From Chitinophagaceae bacterium (GTDB lineage Bacteria > Bacteroidota > Bacteroidia > Chitinophagales > Chitinophagaceae), in the NCBI GenBank assembly GCA_016708765.1, contig JADJFD010000001.1, positions 124,001-188,000 of the forward strand: a DNA stretch of 64,000 bases. The letters are read 5' to 3'. Under the pieces are notes generated by a model. It was given only the letters and a program-made list of their open reading frames with translations. It was not told where the DNA came from and searched no databases. The translations under genes were made by a program, and so were the position numbers. Positions 26,112 through 37,246 of this stretch are shown here, piece after piece (positions within the stretch are counted from its first letter, which is position 1; the number at the start of each line of letters is the position of its first letter).

Positions 26112-26478
26112 GTTTTCACGCAAAGACGCAAAGGAACAAAGGATTGCCTGCGGCAATTGGAATACAGGATCACAGATCGACACGGATTAAAAGGATTAAC
26201 ACAGATTTTATCTACTTTGCAGGTTTTGGTGGCCACGAATTACACGAATGTCACGAATGAGGGAAATTGAATACGAATGATTGCCTGCGGCAATATGAAT
26301 ACAAGTTAGCCACACCTGCCCGACTGAGTCATTCAGGCGGGGATAACACGGATGAACACAGATTTTATTTGCTTCGCAAATGGGTAGAAAATTAAAACTA
26401 TAAACGACTTAAAGCCCCTCCTTGGAGGCAACTGAGCAAAGCGAAAGTTGGGAACGTAGTTCGGGGGAGGTCTTAATT
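26112..26478. repeat. Repeat-rich spacer between prfC and the GNAT gene
   Basis: Contains two copies of GATTGCCTGCGGCAAT (about 26142 and 26279), pieces of the CACGAATTACACGAATGTCA and AACACAGATTTTAT type that recur in many bacterial genomes, and a hairpin-like GCCCCTCC ... GGGGGAGG near 26414-26470. No gene is seen. Confidence 0.6.
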
Positions 26479-26982
26479 ATGAACAGCATTTTTAAAACAG
26501 AAAGACTAATTGTAAGGAAGTTTACAACTTCTGATTACGACAACCATTTTCTATTAACTGGTAATGCTGATGTAATGCGTTATATCCGGCCGGTAAAAAA
26601 TAAGGAAGAGAGTGATCTTTATTTTAATGAAACGGTATTGGATGCACCAGCTCATGCTTTTCAAGGAAGATGGGCTGTTGAGGAAAAAGGAACGAAGCGT
26701 TTTATTGGATCGTTTGGTATTATTCCAATTCCTGATGATGATGCAAAAACACAGATGGGATATTCTTTTCTTCCAGCATATTGGGGTAAGGGTTTGGCAT
26801 CCGAGTTAGTAGAAGCGGGGTTGATTTATTTTAAAGAAAGAACTCCATTGGCAGAAATTTATGGAGTAACGGAAGTTGAAAATGTTGCTTCACAAAAAGT
26901 ATTATTGAAAAATGGATTTGTACCTTATGGCAAAAAAATGGATGGGGATATTGAGTTGCTGGTTTTTGTGTTTAAGCGATAA
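26479..26982 (+). CDS. GNAT-family N-acetyltransferase
   Basis: From ATG 26479 the protein has 167 residues. It opens FKTERLIVRKFTTSDYDNHF and has MGYSFLPAYWGKGLASELVE (acetyl-CoA loop) near residues 94-113 and VENVASQKVLLKNGFVPYGK near the C-terminus, as in RimJ/RimL-like acetyltransferases. The frame is open back to 26422 over a repeat-derived hairpin, so the later Met is chosen. Substrate unknown. Confidence 0.88.
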   Translation: MNSIFKTERLIVRKFTTSDYDNHFLLTGNADVMRYIRPVKNKEESDLYFNETVLDAPAHAFQGRWAVEEKGTKRFIGSFGIIPIPDDDAKTQMGYSFLPAYWGKGLASELVEAGLIYFKERTPLAEIYGVTEVENVASQKVLLKNGFVPYGKKMDGDIELLVFVFKR

Positions 26983-26990
26983 GAATAGAA

Positions 26991-29900
26991 TTATCTGATT
27001 AATGCAAATGTTCCCTTCCGGAAAATTTCATTTACACAAGTTGTTTTTGCTTTTATCATATATACAAAAACGGCAGGGTTTTGTACTACACCTTTGTATC
27101 GTCCATCCCAGCAATCATTTGGATTTTTTGTATAGAATACTCTTTCGCCCCAGCGATTGTAAATGCTGAATTCGAGTTCGAGAATTGTTCCCCAATGTTT
27201 TACTCTGTAACAGTCATTTTTGCCATCGTTGTTTGGTGTGAAAGCTGTTGGCATTAAATAGCCAGCAGGATTGTCGCCGCTTACTTTTACTGTAACGCTG
27301 TCATAGTTTATACATCCATTGGAATTTGTTCCTGCAACTATATATTGTGTAGTGATGCCTGGTATAGCGATCGGACTTCCGGAATTTGGATTGCTTAACG
27401 TAGCTGCAGGCGACCAACTATATTGCGAAGCCCCACTTGCGGTTAACTGACTTTGCGAAGAACTGCAATCGATATCATTAGATCTGCTTGCAGTAACAAT
27501 TGGTAATGGCAAAACAGTAACGGTTGTAGATAGGGTAGAAGCGTTGCCACAAATGGTATCTGTTATTAGTACAGAATAAGTTGTGGTGATTATTGGCGAA
27601 GCTGTCGGATTAAATATGCCTGGATTGTTCAACGAGATAGCAGGTCGCCAGGAGTAAAGGTCTCCGCCATTTGCATTTAGCTGTACGGATTTATTGCGAC
27701 AAATAGGAGTTACAGCATCGATGGAAAAATTATTTAAAGAACGAACATTTATCAATACTGAATCTTCACTAGAACATCCACTTGCATTTGTTGCAGTAAG
27801 ATAAAACATCGTAGTAGTAGGCGGAGTAGCTGTTGGATTTAAAATGGTTGGGTCGTTTAAAATGCAGCAGGTGTCCATGCATATTGAGTGGCCCATTACT
27901 GGTTGCTTGTAATACGGAAGAGCCAGGAGCACAGATTGTATCTGCAGGCCCGGCATCCATTATAAGTGCTGATGCAGAAAATTTTTTGTGATACTGTCTT
28001 TACAGCCATTGATATCCGTAATAATCAATTTTACAGTATAATTTCCCTGCACATAAGAGTGTGTAGTATTTTGTGTGTTGGCTGTAGCTGCATCACCAAA
28101 ATGCCATTCCCAACCAACAACTGGATTTGTATTTGTATAACCCAATCCTTTAAAATCAAAATTGCTACAGGATAGTAAGCTGTCTTTTATTTTTACAGAA
28201 TCTATATTTGGTTTGAAAGGAATATTGTCGATAGGGATTTGCAAGTTGAACAAATTTGAACCTGCCCCGCCAGCAGTTGTTCCCCATGGATTATTACTAT
28301 ATCCGGTACAAACTCCATTTATTCCTCCGGCTGTAGAAAGATTTATATTCGCAGGTAATGTTGTATTAGATATCCATAATAAACCACCACCACCACCACC
28401 ACCGGGTCCTACTTTGAAAAAACCTGTAGCAATCATATCAGCTCCGTTACCTCCTTTAATTTCTATCTGATTATTATCAATAAATGTAGTAGCATTTAGC
28501 AAAATAGTTCCACCACTACCACCACCGCCCATTCCTTCATGGCAACCTGATCCGGTACTACCACAAGGAAGTCCGTTATTCCCATTAGCAATTATCTTAT
28601 TTCCGTTTGATTTTATTTTATCTGAAATAATAATTGAAATACCTCCACCAGAACCTCCTTTGGATTCGAAGGCCTGAGGATTATTACTATGACCACCACC
28701 ACCTCCTCCGCCAAGAAATATTTTGTTAGCGGAATTGTTATATGGTAACGATCTTCCTCCAATGCCTCTGTTATCAAAAGGAACAGTAACACTACATACA
28801 TCCGCTTCAAAATTGTATCCACCGAAGCCACCTAGGCCTGAATTACTTCCCCCACCACCGCCGGAATTATGAGAGTTCCCACTGCCACCTCCATTAGCAT
28901 TTGCCCCTTTGCCAAATGATTTAGATGAAGAAATTGTAGCAATACTTTCCCCTTTCTCTGAAGCAAGATCTGGATTTACTGGATAAAAAAACTGATTTTC
29001 GTAGCAATTAAATGATGAAGGATTTGAGAAAGGGTCGCTTCCTCCACGAAATCCTTTGCCACTTACATCAATACTGGAACTTAAATTAATTGTGTCCTGT
29101 ACATTTAAAACAAGAACTCCTCCTTTATTACCATCCCAAGGCAGACAGGTTAATGTAGAAGTAACGTTTACATTTTCGTAATACGGAACTCTTATTAATT
29201 GGACCTTGCCTACAGGAATATCATATTGTCTTGTAATTGTATTTTTTAATTCTATTATATTGCTAGTTTTACTTTTTACATAATTAAATTCATAATTGCC
29301 AGCATTTTTGTAGTCAGTTACGGTGCCAAAAACTGCAGTATTAGTAGAATCAATTACTGCTCCCTTCATTTGAATTAATAGAACTGTATCGCCAACATTA
29401 TATGCAGTTGCATCTTGAACAGTTATTTTGTTTTCACAAGGATTTAATGCAAGAACAGGTGTATAATCATTTATAATATTACCAATGTCTGTTCTTTTAA
29501 AGCAAGAGTCAACAAAAAAATTACAATTGGGTATTGTTTGGTTAATGGAAGCAGCGCCTCCGAGTGTTCCATTCCATGCTGGGTTTCCTTGTTTATTTAA
29601 TAAGTTATCAAAAGTATAGTAGGCGAGAAGGCCAGTTTGAGATGGTGGGCTGGGTAACGGGTTATTCATGTATGTCTGAATTTCCGTTTGTGTTCGAGCA
29701 ACATTCCAGATACGAACTTCATTCATGTAGCCAATAAGATTGGTATTGTGAACAATGTCATCATATAATCCAATTCTTGTTTGATGATTATTTTGAAGCA
29801 TATTTCCCGATACCGGGACACTACTCATCAGAAAACCATTTCTATAAAATTTCAAAGTACTTCCATCATAAACCATTGCAGCATGGTAAACCTTGTTCAA

Positions 29901-30905
29901 TTCAATTTCACAAATTGGAGGTGTAGAGAAATACCCATTTGTAGTAGTGATTTCTGTATTATTAGGTCGCAAAAGATAATTAACATCAATTGGATCAACA
30001 TGCTTCGAAACGAGGTCGCCAGCCCAGATATAACCATTTGTATAAGGTGCTGTTCTACAAAATATAGCTTCAACTGTTATCTTGTTTCCTGTTATATCTA
30101 AATCTCCAACATTTACATATGATTGATAGCTGGGTAGATTTAACCAATTATTGCAAGGAATTGATTCGTTACACCCTCCTAACACATTCACCTCTTCCTG
30201 ATTTAATGGTCTATTATAAATTCTTACTTCATCTAATACTCCATTAAGCCAATATTGGTAATTAGGGTTTACCATTTTGCCAAAAAACAAATCGTGGGAG
30301 TTAGTAAAAGAAAGATTATTTATTGGGGTCGAAATTTTTAATTCACAGTCTACATAAAGTTTTACAGTATTGCCATCATACGTATATACAATGTTATGCC
30401 ATTTATTTTTTTGAATATGTGGTGAGTAGCCGCCGGGTGGATTGACAGAATTAACCCCATAAAAAGTCTGATGAAGACTGTCAACAACTGGGTTTATACA
30501 GTTTTGGCCATTAGTGTAAGCATTATCATCAAAACGAAGCAGGTACTTACCTGCAACAACATCATCATCTCCTTTCATTAAAATATTATTGCCATGGCAA
30601 GTTCCCTGATAAAAGCCATTAACTTTAACCCAGGCACTAATAGAAATAGCATTAGATTGATTTAATGATACGCTATTGGGAATTTGCATGTAATTATCAA
30701 TGCCATTAAATAAATAAGCACTGTTTGCAATTCCATTTCTATCTGTTGTTAAAGTCGCATTGTTGAATACAGGATTATTGTTATTGCCGCTTACATCGTT
30801 TGCATTTCCAGAAAACGGGTAGTAAGCTCTAAGGCCAAGTGTTAAATCGACTTGTGCTGAAGCGATATTTGTAAGCAGAATAAGGCAAAAAAGTATTCGG
30901 TTCAT
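26991..30905 (-). CDS. Large secreted LamG/PKD protein with type IX secretion C-terminal domain, frame-broken near 27.9 kb
   Basis: From ATG 30905: a signal peptide (MNRILFCLILLTNIASAQ), a LamG/concanavalin-like domain (about residues 20-245), a second LamG domain (about 255-460), a Gly/Ser/Asn-rich stretch (about 640-880), a PKD domain (VVGWEWHFGDA ...) and further PKD/Ig-like segments. The C-terminus is a gliding-type CHU_C sorting domain (PTAFTPNNDGKNDCYRV, FSIYNRWGERVFYT, CWDGRYKG). The two open frames (27960-30905 and 26991-27956) join if one base is added in short homopolymers near 27979, 27893 and 27860. Total about 1,300 residues, exported and surface-attached; likely an adhesin or matrix protein. 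Confidence 0.85.
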
Positions 30906-30929
30906 GAGAAGCCGTAATTAACGAACAAA

Positions 30930-32273
30930 TTACTTCAAATTACCGATACCTGTGTAGTTATGCGGAGATATCTTTTTTAGCTCTTTTTTCAAAGAGTCAG
31001 TCACTTTAAGCTTATCAATAAATTGATGAATAACTTTTTTATCAATTTGCTGATTACCTCTAGTAAGGTCTTTCAAAGCTTCGTAAGGGTTAGGATAATT
31101 TTCTCTTCGTAAAACTGTTTGAATGGCTTCTGCTACTACCGCCCAGTTATTATCAAGATCCTCAAATATTTTCTGGTCATTTAAAACAAGTTTTCCAAGG
31201 CCTTTTTCTATTGAGCGCAGTGCAATCAACGTATGTGCAAACGGTACTCCGATATTTCTTAATACTGTAGAGTCTGTTAGGTCTCTTTGCAATCTTGAGA
31301 TAGGAAGTTTTGCAGACAAGTGTTCGAAAATAGCATTGGCCATGCCAAGATTTCCTTCTGCATTTTCAAAATCAATCGGGTTTACTTTATGTGGCATAGC
31401 TGAAGAACCCACTTCACCTTTTTTTGTTTTTTGTTTGAAGTATTCCATGGATACATAGGTCCAAACGTCTTTACAAAAATCTGAAAGTATGTTATTGATT
31501 CTCTTTATGCAATCGAAATGTGCAGCCAGGTTATCGTAATGCTCTATTTGCGTAGTGTATTGCTGGCGGTTTAATCCAATACTTGTTACAAATTCGTTGG
31601 CAAACTTCACCCAATCGGTTTTTGGGAAAGCAATATGATGCGCATTAAAATTGCCGGTAGCACCGCCAAATTTTCCACTAAACGGAATGCCAATAAATTG
31701 TTCTATCTGGTTTTGGATTCTCTCAACAAATACCATGATTTCTTTGCCAAGTTTGGTAGGGCTAGCGGGTTGCCCATGTGTATGCGCCAGCATCGGAATA
31801 TCTTTCCATTCAATTGCCAATAATTTTAATTGCGCATTTAAGTTTAATAATCCGGGTAGGTATTCGTATTCTATTGCATGTTTCCATGAAAGTGGAATGG
31901 CGGTGTTATTAATATCTTGTGAAGTAAGACCGAAATGCACCCATTCTTTGGCAGCAGTTCCGCCATTTTTCTCTAACTCATTCTTTAGAAAATATTCAAC
32001 AGCCTTTACATCATGGTTGGTCGTGTATTCTATTTGTTTGATCTCTTGTGCATCTTCGGGGCCAAAATCTTCCGCCAGTTTTTGTAAATGTTTTTTGATT
32101 TTAGTTGGTAACTTAAAAAATTTTTTCTGTTCCAGAAAAAGAAAATATTCAATCTCAATAATAACTCTGTACTTAATCAATCCATATTCCGAAAAATATT
32201 CATCCAAATGATGAACTTGTTTACGGTAACGTCCGTCAACCGGTGAGATAGCAGTGAGAGCAGTTAATTCCAT
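30930..32273 (-). CDS. purB: Adenylosuccinate lyase
   Basis: 447 residues. ALTAISPVDGRYRKQV at the N-terminus, TNHDVKAVEYFL near residue 85, FGLTSQDINNTA, and the fumarase-superfamily signature SSAMPHKVNPIDFENAEGN near residue 290 identify PurB. It acts twice in purine synthesis, splitting SAICAR and adenylosuccinate. Divergent from mqnA with about 60 bp between the starts. Confidence 0.96.
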   Translation of the reverse strand: MELTALTAISPVDGRYRKQVHHLDEYFSEYGLIKYRVIIEIEYFLFLEQKKFFKLPTKIKKHLQKLAEDFGPEDAQEIKQIEYTTNHDVKAVEYFLKNELEKNGGTAAKEWVHFGLTSQDINNTAIPLSWKHAIEYEYLPGLLNLNAQLKLLAIEWKDIPMLAHTHGQPASPTKLGKEIMVFVERIQNQIEQFIGIPFSGKFGGATGNFNAHHIAFPKTDWVKFANEFVTSIGLNRQQYTTQIEHYDNLAAHFDCIKRINNILSDFCKDVWTYVSMEYFKQKTKKGEVGSSAMPHKVNPIDFENAEGNLGMANAIFEHLSAKLPISRLQRDLTDSTVLRNIGVPFAHTLIALRSIEKGLGKLVLNDQKIFEDLDNNWAVVAEAIQTVLRRENYPNPYEALKDLTRGNQQIDKKVIHQFIDKLKVTDSLKKELKKISPHNYTGIGNLK

Positions 32274-32275
32274 GA

Positions 32276-32312
32276 TTTGATTTTAATGAAGTCCTTTCAA
32301 CCTATACCTTTG
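32276..32312 (+). promoter_or_regulatory. Possible promoter of mqnA
   Basis: TTTG at 32276 and TACCTTTG at 32305 fit the Bacteroidota TTTG / TAnnTTTG elements. The spacing (25 bp) is a little long. It lies 20 bp upstream of the start codon. Confidence 0.4.
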
Positions 32313-32332
32313 CAGCCACAAAAATAACTGAA

Positions 32333-33076
32333 TTGGATAAGATAAAAGTAGGCATAGTAAACTACCTGAATACAAAGCCGCTGGTGTATGGATTAGAAAT
32401 GGAGCCTATTTCCAGCCAGATTGAACTAATTGGCGATTATCCTTCCCGCCTAGCGGATATGTTGTTGAATGCTGAAATTGATATTGGATTGGTGCCAGTA
32501 GCAGTATTACCCAAATTAAAAGAGTATCATATCATTTCAGACTTCTGTATAGGCACAGAAGGGGAAATAGCCTCTGTGGCATTGTTCAGTGAAGTTCCTA
32601 TGCAAGAGATTAAAAAAGTGTTACTGGATTATCAAAGCCAAACATCCGTAGCATTATTAAAGTATCTCATGAAGGAATACTGGGGTATAAACCCTCAAAT
32701 TATTGAAACAACAAATGAAGACTATCGTAACGAAATTACCGGCACAACAGCTGGACTAGTAATTGGCGACAGGGCTTTTGAGCAGCGTAAAATTTCTACA
32801 TTTATTTATGATCTTGGCTCGGAGTGGCGAAAAATTACAGGTTTGCCGTTTGTGTTTGCAGTCTGGGTTAGTACAAAACCGCTATCAAAAGAATTTATTA
32901 GTGTATTTAACGAAGCAAATGAAATAGGCACTAAACGAATTGAACAAATTGTAAAAAATGAAGCTTTTGCATTATTTGATTTGCGAAAATACTATAACCT
33001 TCATTTGAGTTATATTTTGGATGACGAAAAGCGAAAAGGGTTAAAAACATTTTTAGAAATTATTGAAACTCTATAG
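32333..33076 (+). CDS. mqnA: Chorismate dehydratase MqnA (menaquinone, futalosine pathway)
   Basis: 247 residues from a TTG start. KVGIVNYLNTKPLVYGLE is the typical opening, followed by YPSRLADMLLNAEIDIGLVP and TAGLVIGDRAFEQR, as in the periplasmic-binding-like MqnA fold. MqnA forms 3-enolpyruvyl benzoate from chorismate, the first step of the futalosine route to menaquinone, the main respiratory quinone in this group. Other mqn genes are not nearby. Confidence 0.92.
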   Translation: MDKIKVGIVNYLNTKPLVYGLEMEPISSQIELIGDYPSRLADMLLNAEIDIGLVPVAVLPKLKEYHIISDFCIGTEGEIASVALFSEVPMQEIKKVLLDYQSQTSVALLKYLMKEYWGINPQIIETTNEDYRNEITGTTAGLVIGDRAFEQRKISTFIYDLGSEWRKITGLPFVFAVWVSTKPLSKEFISVFNEANEIGTKRIEQIVKNEAFALFDLRKYYNLHLSYILDDEKRKGLKTFLEIIETL

Positions 33077-33085
33077 TTTTTGCAA

Positions 33086-33945
33086 TTAAAGTTTGCCAAA
33101 CCTTTTTCTCTTGAAGTGTACAAAGCCTAAAAGGATGTGCTTAATTAAAGAAAATTTTTTAGGGCCATATAATAAGTTATTCTTAATTCTTACTGCAAGA
33201 TCTTTACGCCTTAATTTTATTTCTTCAGGAAATTGCTTTTTATACATTTTTATTATAAAGCAACAATTTCGTACAATGTAATATAAGCGAATAGGAGAGT
33301 GTAAAGTTTTTACTTTCTTTTTTCCCGTAAGGGTTTTTACCGGCTGTTGACTTCCAAGGGTATGGTTTAAAAATATATTTTCTACTTGTAAAACAGAATA
33401 GCCAAGCATTTTTATACGATAACAATATTCATGATCTACTTCATCTATAAATAATTTTTCATTATATCCCCCGACTTCTGAAAATATAGTTGTATTAATA
33501 AGACTGCCAGAAGTAATTAAACTGGTCACTTCTTTTATTTTCGTAGGAGTAGTCTCTTCGCTTCTTTTTTTTCTGACACAGGCCCAATCACTGCGACCTT
33601 TTTATTATTTGAGATTTCATTAAATGCTACTAGGTAATTTTCAATCATATTGTTTTCAAAAAATGAATCTTGATCCATAGTTAAAACCCATTCAGCCCCT
33701 TCCTTAACTGCTAGTTTTATGCCATCATTGATTGCTTTAGAAATCCCCGTATTTTCTTTGTTTATTACGAATTTGACATGATTGATATTTTCTAAAGATG
33801 AATAAACGGAGTAATCAGGTATTTCTGAATTGTCAACTATAACCAAAAGCGATATATGGTATAAGTATGTATTAATATTCTTGATATAATTTTTATCAGG
33901 ATTATAAAGAACAACTACTGCTGCAACTTTTTTATTCATTACCAA
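33086..33945 (-). CDS. Rhamnosyltransferase-like family 2 glycosyltransferase, frame interrupted at an A8 run
   Basis: The first frame (ATG 33945) has KVAAVVVLYNPDKNYIKNIN, VIVDNSEIPDY and WVLTMDQDSFFENNMI, a GT-A fold with the DxD-like metal site DQD. The second part (from 33529) has LITSGSLINTTIFSEVGGYN and LFIDEVDHEYCYRIKMLGYS. One missing A in the run at 33565-33572 splits them. The joined protein of about 286 residues resembles rhamnosyltransferases that extend O-antigen or capsule. It overlaps the methyltransferase upstream by 7 bp, which suggests translational coupling. Confidence 0.8.
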
Positions 33946-34769
33946 ATTTTGTCAGATGGAAACTTTTCTTTTTGATAGACTTCGTTTTTATGATTTAAGA
34001 ATTTGCTATTATCCGCTAAAGACTGTTCACTTTTTTGTAATAAGATAATAATATTGAAAGGGTTGAAATGTTGAATATCGCAAATTTTGAAATTAAGATG
34101 ATTGGCAATTTTAACAAGTAACGTTGTGTTGAAAACATGGTGATGAACACACCTGTTATTAAAGTTATCAAAAGTTCTTTTTTTGAGAGATTCGATGTCC
34201 TTAACGCCTTCATCCATTGATATGTCATGTAATTCAATTACTTCTTCAAAATGAGTTGTATCATTTTCCTGTATCTCGTTTTTGTAATCTTCAATCAGAT
34301 GCTCTAGCGTAGTTATTGGTCGCTTATGATCAAAAGTGTTGTCTTTATGTGGTATAATGAGTAAGATATAGCCGTTGTCATTTACAATTCTTTTCCATTC
34401 TTCTAAAGCCTTTAAGGGATTGGCAAAATGCTCTAAACTGTGGCATGAAAGCAGAAAGTCGTATTGATTGGTTTTTACGGTGTCCAGTTTGATTCCATCA
34501 GAAATTATTTGCAGTCCTTTTCTATTTCCATAATTAAAATTCATTCCTTCTGAGATACTCCCTTCCCAAATTGTATTTGAACTGAAATTGCATCCATCAA
34601 GTGTTTTTAAATGACTATAAATGGGTAAATACCCTTTTGAGCTGAAAGCACTGCTTGGGCCGCCTATTTCAAGCCCTTTTTTGTTACTAAGTGTTGAAAT
34701 AAAAAGCTTGTAGTTTTTCATCCTTTTAGGGAAATATTGCCTGTATAGTACTTCAAGTCTTTTCAGCAT
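33939..34769 (-). CDS. SAM-dependent methyltransferase, glycan-locus type
   Basis: 276 residues. GLEIGGPSSAFSSKGYLPIY near residues 32-51, then YDFLLSCHSLEHFANPLKAL near residues 103-122 and WKRIVNDNGYILLIIPHKDN near residues 124-143 are class I methyltransferase motifs of the type found in polysaccharide clusters. The C-terminal part (residues 150-276) is less conserved. Probably modifies a sugar or lipid carrier; the acceptor cannot be told. Confidence 0.75.
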   Translation of the reverse strand: MLKRLEVLYRQYFPKRMKNYKLFISTLSNKKGLEIGGPSSAFSSKGYLPIYSHLKTLDGCNFSSNTIWEGSISEGMNFNYGNRKGLQIISDGIKLDTVKTNQYDFLLSCHSLEHFANPLKALEEWKRIVNDNGYILLIIPHKDNTFDHKRPITTLEHLIEDYKNEIQENDTTHFEEVIELHDISMDEGVKDIESLKKRTFDNFNNRCVHHHVFNTTLLVKIANHLNFKICDIQHFNPFNIIILLQKSEQSLADNSKFLNHKNEVYQKEKFPSDKIW

Positions 34770-34887
34770 TTTAATTTTTCTTTTAGGGCAATGTTATTTA
34801 TTATTTTTGAAGATTAAAAGTATTTATTTTCGAGGTTATTCTCCCTGCAGTAAAAAATATATAAAGATTAATTTAAGAAGTATTATT

Positions 34888-35526
34888 ATGTTGAAGTTAG
34901 GTATTACTCCAAATAACGAAAAAGTTGAATTTGATTTTAAAACAATCGATAGAGGACATCATAAAGTACATTACAGAGGTGTTCAGGCTCAACGTTCACC
35001 TTTTGATTATGTTTTATATCAAATGATAATAGCCGAAGTAGAACCTGATTTAATTATTGAGATAGGAACAAACTTTGGCGGCGGTGCTTTATATATGGCG
35101 GACATATTAAATAACCTTGGTAAAGGGGAAATCCATTCAATTGATATATCAGACAAGTGTACAGAAATAGTAAAGGCTCATCCAAGAATTGAATTGTTCC
35201 ATAATGGGTTTGAAAATTATGATATTGAAATTGTGAAATCGTATGGAAAAATTTTAGTGATTGAAGATGCTTCACATATGTATGAAGATACTTTATCAGC
35301 AATGAATAAATTTTGTGATGTAGTGACCGAGAATTCATATCTTATAGTTGAAGATGGAATTGTTGACAAGCTTGGCGTCTCAAAGGATTTTAATGGAGGT
35401 CCGTGTAAAGCTATTAGGGAGTTTTTGCCGCAGCACCCTGAATATATTGTTGACAGAAAGTGGTGCGATTTCTTTGGTAAGAATGCTACAAATAATGTGA
35501 ACGGATATTTAAAGAAGATAAAATAG
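34888..35526 (+). CDS. CmcI-like hydroxylase/methyltransferase family protein
   Basis: From ATG 34888 the protein has 212 residues. YRGVQAQRSPFDYVLYQMII, LIIEIGTNFGGGALYMADIL (nucleotide-binding loop) and GKGEIHSIDISDK match the cephalosporin-hydroxylase (CmcI) family, a Rossmann-like class that mostly acts as O-methyltransferase. ILVIEDASHMYEDTLSAMNKF and YLIVEDGIVDKLG follow. The frame is open upstream to a TTG at 34807, but the ATG start fits the family better. It belongs with the glycan-modifying genes around it. Confidence 0.75.
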   Translation: MLKLGITPNNEKVEFDFKTIDRGHHKVHYRGVQAQRSPFDYVLYQMIIAEVEPDLIIEIGTNFGGGALYMADILNNLGKGEIHSIDISDKCTEIVKAHPRIELFHNGFENYDIEIVKSYGKILVIEDASHMYEDTLSAMNKFCDVVTENSYLIVEDGIVDKLGVSKDFNGGPCKAIREFLPQHPEYIVDRKWCDFFGKNATNNVNGYLKKIK

Positions 35527-35529
35527 TAT

Positions 35530-36237
35530 ATGAAATTCCCAGGTGTTAAGTATGAATTCAACCCTAATATATTTTATTCGGGATATATTTTAAGAAAAAA
35601 ATTATTGTTAGCAATTAACAAGTATTCCGGTTTTATGGAGGGGAAAATGATGGATTTTGGGTGCGGTTCAAAACCGTATAAAAGTTTGTTTAATGTAAAT
35701 GAATATGTTGGAGTAGATTATCATGGTCAAGGCCATTCACATGAGAATGAGCAAATTGATGTTTTTTACGATGGTGTTTCACTTCCTTTTCCTGACAACT
35801 ATTTTGATTCCGTTTTTAGTACAGAAGTGTTTGAGCATGTTTTTAATTTGGAAGAAATGATCTTGGAAATAAAAAGAGTAATGAAGCCGGGGGCAAAAAT
35901 TTTAGTTACTTGCCCTTTTGCTATTCCTGAGCATGAACAGCCAAACGATTATGCCAGGTATAGTTCATTTGGATTAAAGCATTTATTTGAAAAAAATAAT
36001 TTTAAAGTGGTTGAGTTTGAGAAGATTGGTAACCACTTTGATACATTAATACAATTAAGAATCAGTTTTTTTAGTTTAGTAATATTTCCCAAATTAAATA
36101 AGCTTGGTATTATTAAAAAAATATTTGAGTTTATTGTTTATCCGATATATAATTTAATTGCTATTATTTTTTCAAAATTATTTGCTAAAAAGCAGTCACT
36201 TTATTTAAACAATTTGATTGTATGTGAGAAGTTGTAA
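35530..36237 (+). CDS. Class I SAM-dependent methyltransferase
   Basis: 235 residues. KMMDFGCGSKPYKSLF near residues 38-53, then FDSVFSTEVFEHVFNLEEMI near residues 93-112 and IKRVMKPGAKILVTCPFAIP near residues 116-135 define a methyltransferase of the Methyltransf_11 type. It has a hydrophobic C-terminal region (about residues 175-225) that could associate with the membrane. It starts 3 bp after the CmcI-like gene, so the two are co-transcribed. Confidence 0.85.
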   Translation: MKFPGVKYEFNPNIFYSGYILRKKLLLAINKYSGFMEGKMMDFGCGSKPYKSLFNVNEYVGVDYHGQGHSHENEQIDVFYDGVSLPFPDNYFDSVFSTEVFEHVFNLEEMILEIKRVMKPGAKILVTCPFAIPEHEQPNDYARYSSFGLKHLFEKNNFKVVEFEKIGNHFDTLIQLRISFFSLVIFPKLNKLGIIKKIFEFIVYPIYNLIAIIFSKLFAKKQSLYLNNLIVCEKL

Positions 36238-36278
36238 CTGCACTAAATTTATTTTGAAAGCTAACTTTTAAAAGAAGA

Positions 36279-37220
36279 ATGATTCCACTCATTTCCATCT
36301 GTATTCCTGCTTACAAACGAACAGACTTTCTGCAACGATTGTTGGATTCTATTTTATGCCAAACTTTTAAGGATTTTGAAGTTGTAATTACTGACGACAG
36401 CCCTACTAATGAAGTTGAATTGCTTTGTAAAAAATATGAAGAGAAGTTTAAAGTTTCGTACTGTAAGAATAAAACTGTTCTTGGAAGTCCCGAGAATTGG
36501 AATGAAGCGATACGAAGAGCGGAAGGTTCTTGGATAAAACTAATGCATGATGATGACTGGTTTGTGGATGAATATAGTTTAGCAAAGTTTGCGAACCGAA
36601 TTAGCGACAGTCATTCGTTTATTTTTAGCGGCTATAATAATGTATATCTAAATACTGATAATAAAGTAAGTAGTTACCTTATTAGTTCGAGACAGAAAAA
36701 GATGCTACAAAATGATCCTTACAATTTATTAAAACAGAATTTCATTGGTCATCCCAGTACTACTTTAATAAAAAATAGTTTGACCGAGTGGTATGATAAT
36801 AGTTTTAAATGGGTAGTTGATATTGAGTTTTATATCCGCTATTTATTGGAAAACAGGCAATACGCTGTTATTGAAGAACCATTAGTAAATATAGGCATCA
36901 GCAGTTCTCAGATTACGGCTTCGGTGTTCCGGAACCCGGATGTTGAAATACCTGAGAATATCAGATTCATGAAGAAGATGAAAAAAGGAGTATTGAAGAA
37001 TATTTTTGTTTATGATTATTTCTGGAGGTTAATCCGAAATCTCTCTATCAGGAATGAGACAATGATTGCCCAGTATTATTCCGGGGAGGTACCCAATGTA
37101 TTAAAGAAAATAATTCAGCATCAGAAATTGTTACCTTGTAGTGTATTGAAAACAGGATTTATTTCCAAGCCTGTAATGTTTGTTTCTTATTTATTAAATC
37201 GGTTGGCAGGTCGGTTATAA
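36279..37220 (+). CDS. Family 2 glycosyltransferase
   Basis: 313 residues. ISICIPAYKRTDFLQRLLDS at the N-terminus, VVITDDSP, then WIKLMHDDDWFVDEYSLAKF with the DDD metal site near residues 92-94 are GT-A features. The C-terminal half (MKKMKKGVLKNIFVYDYFWR ...) is basic and variable. It probably adds a sugar to the surface glycan. Third in a plus-strand run with the CmcI-like and methyltransferase genes. Confidence 0.88.
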   Translation: MIPLISICIPAYKRTDFLQRLLDSILCQTFKDFEVVITDDSPTNEVELLCKKYEEKFKVSYCKNKTVLGSPENWNEAIRRAEGSWIKLMHDDDWFVDEYSLAKFANRISDSHSFIFSGYNNVYLNTDNKVSSYLISSRQKKMLQNDPYNLLKQNFIGHPSTTLIKNSLTEWYDNSFKWVVDIEFYIRYLLENRQYAVIEEPLVNIGISSSQITASVFRNPDVEIPENIRFMKKMKKGVLKNIFVYDYFWRLIRNLSIRNETMIAQYYSGEVPNVLKKIIQHQKLLPCSVLKTGFISKPVMFVSYLLNRLAGRL

Positions 37221-37246
37221 AAAATCTTGTGGTGCTAATGATTAGC

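Noticed and set aside
26112..26478. A hidden gene in the long spacer after prfC
   Set aside because: Only repeat fragments are seen; no frame of reasonable length has a start or recognisable product.
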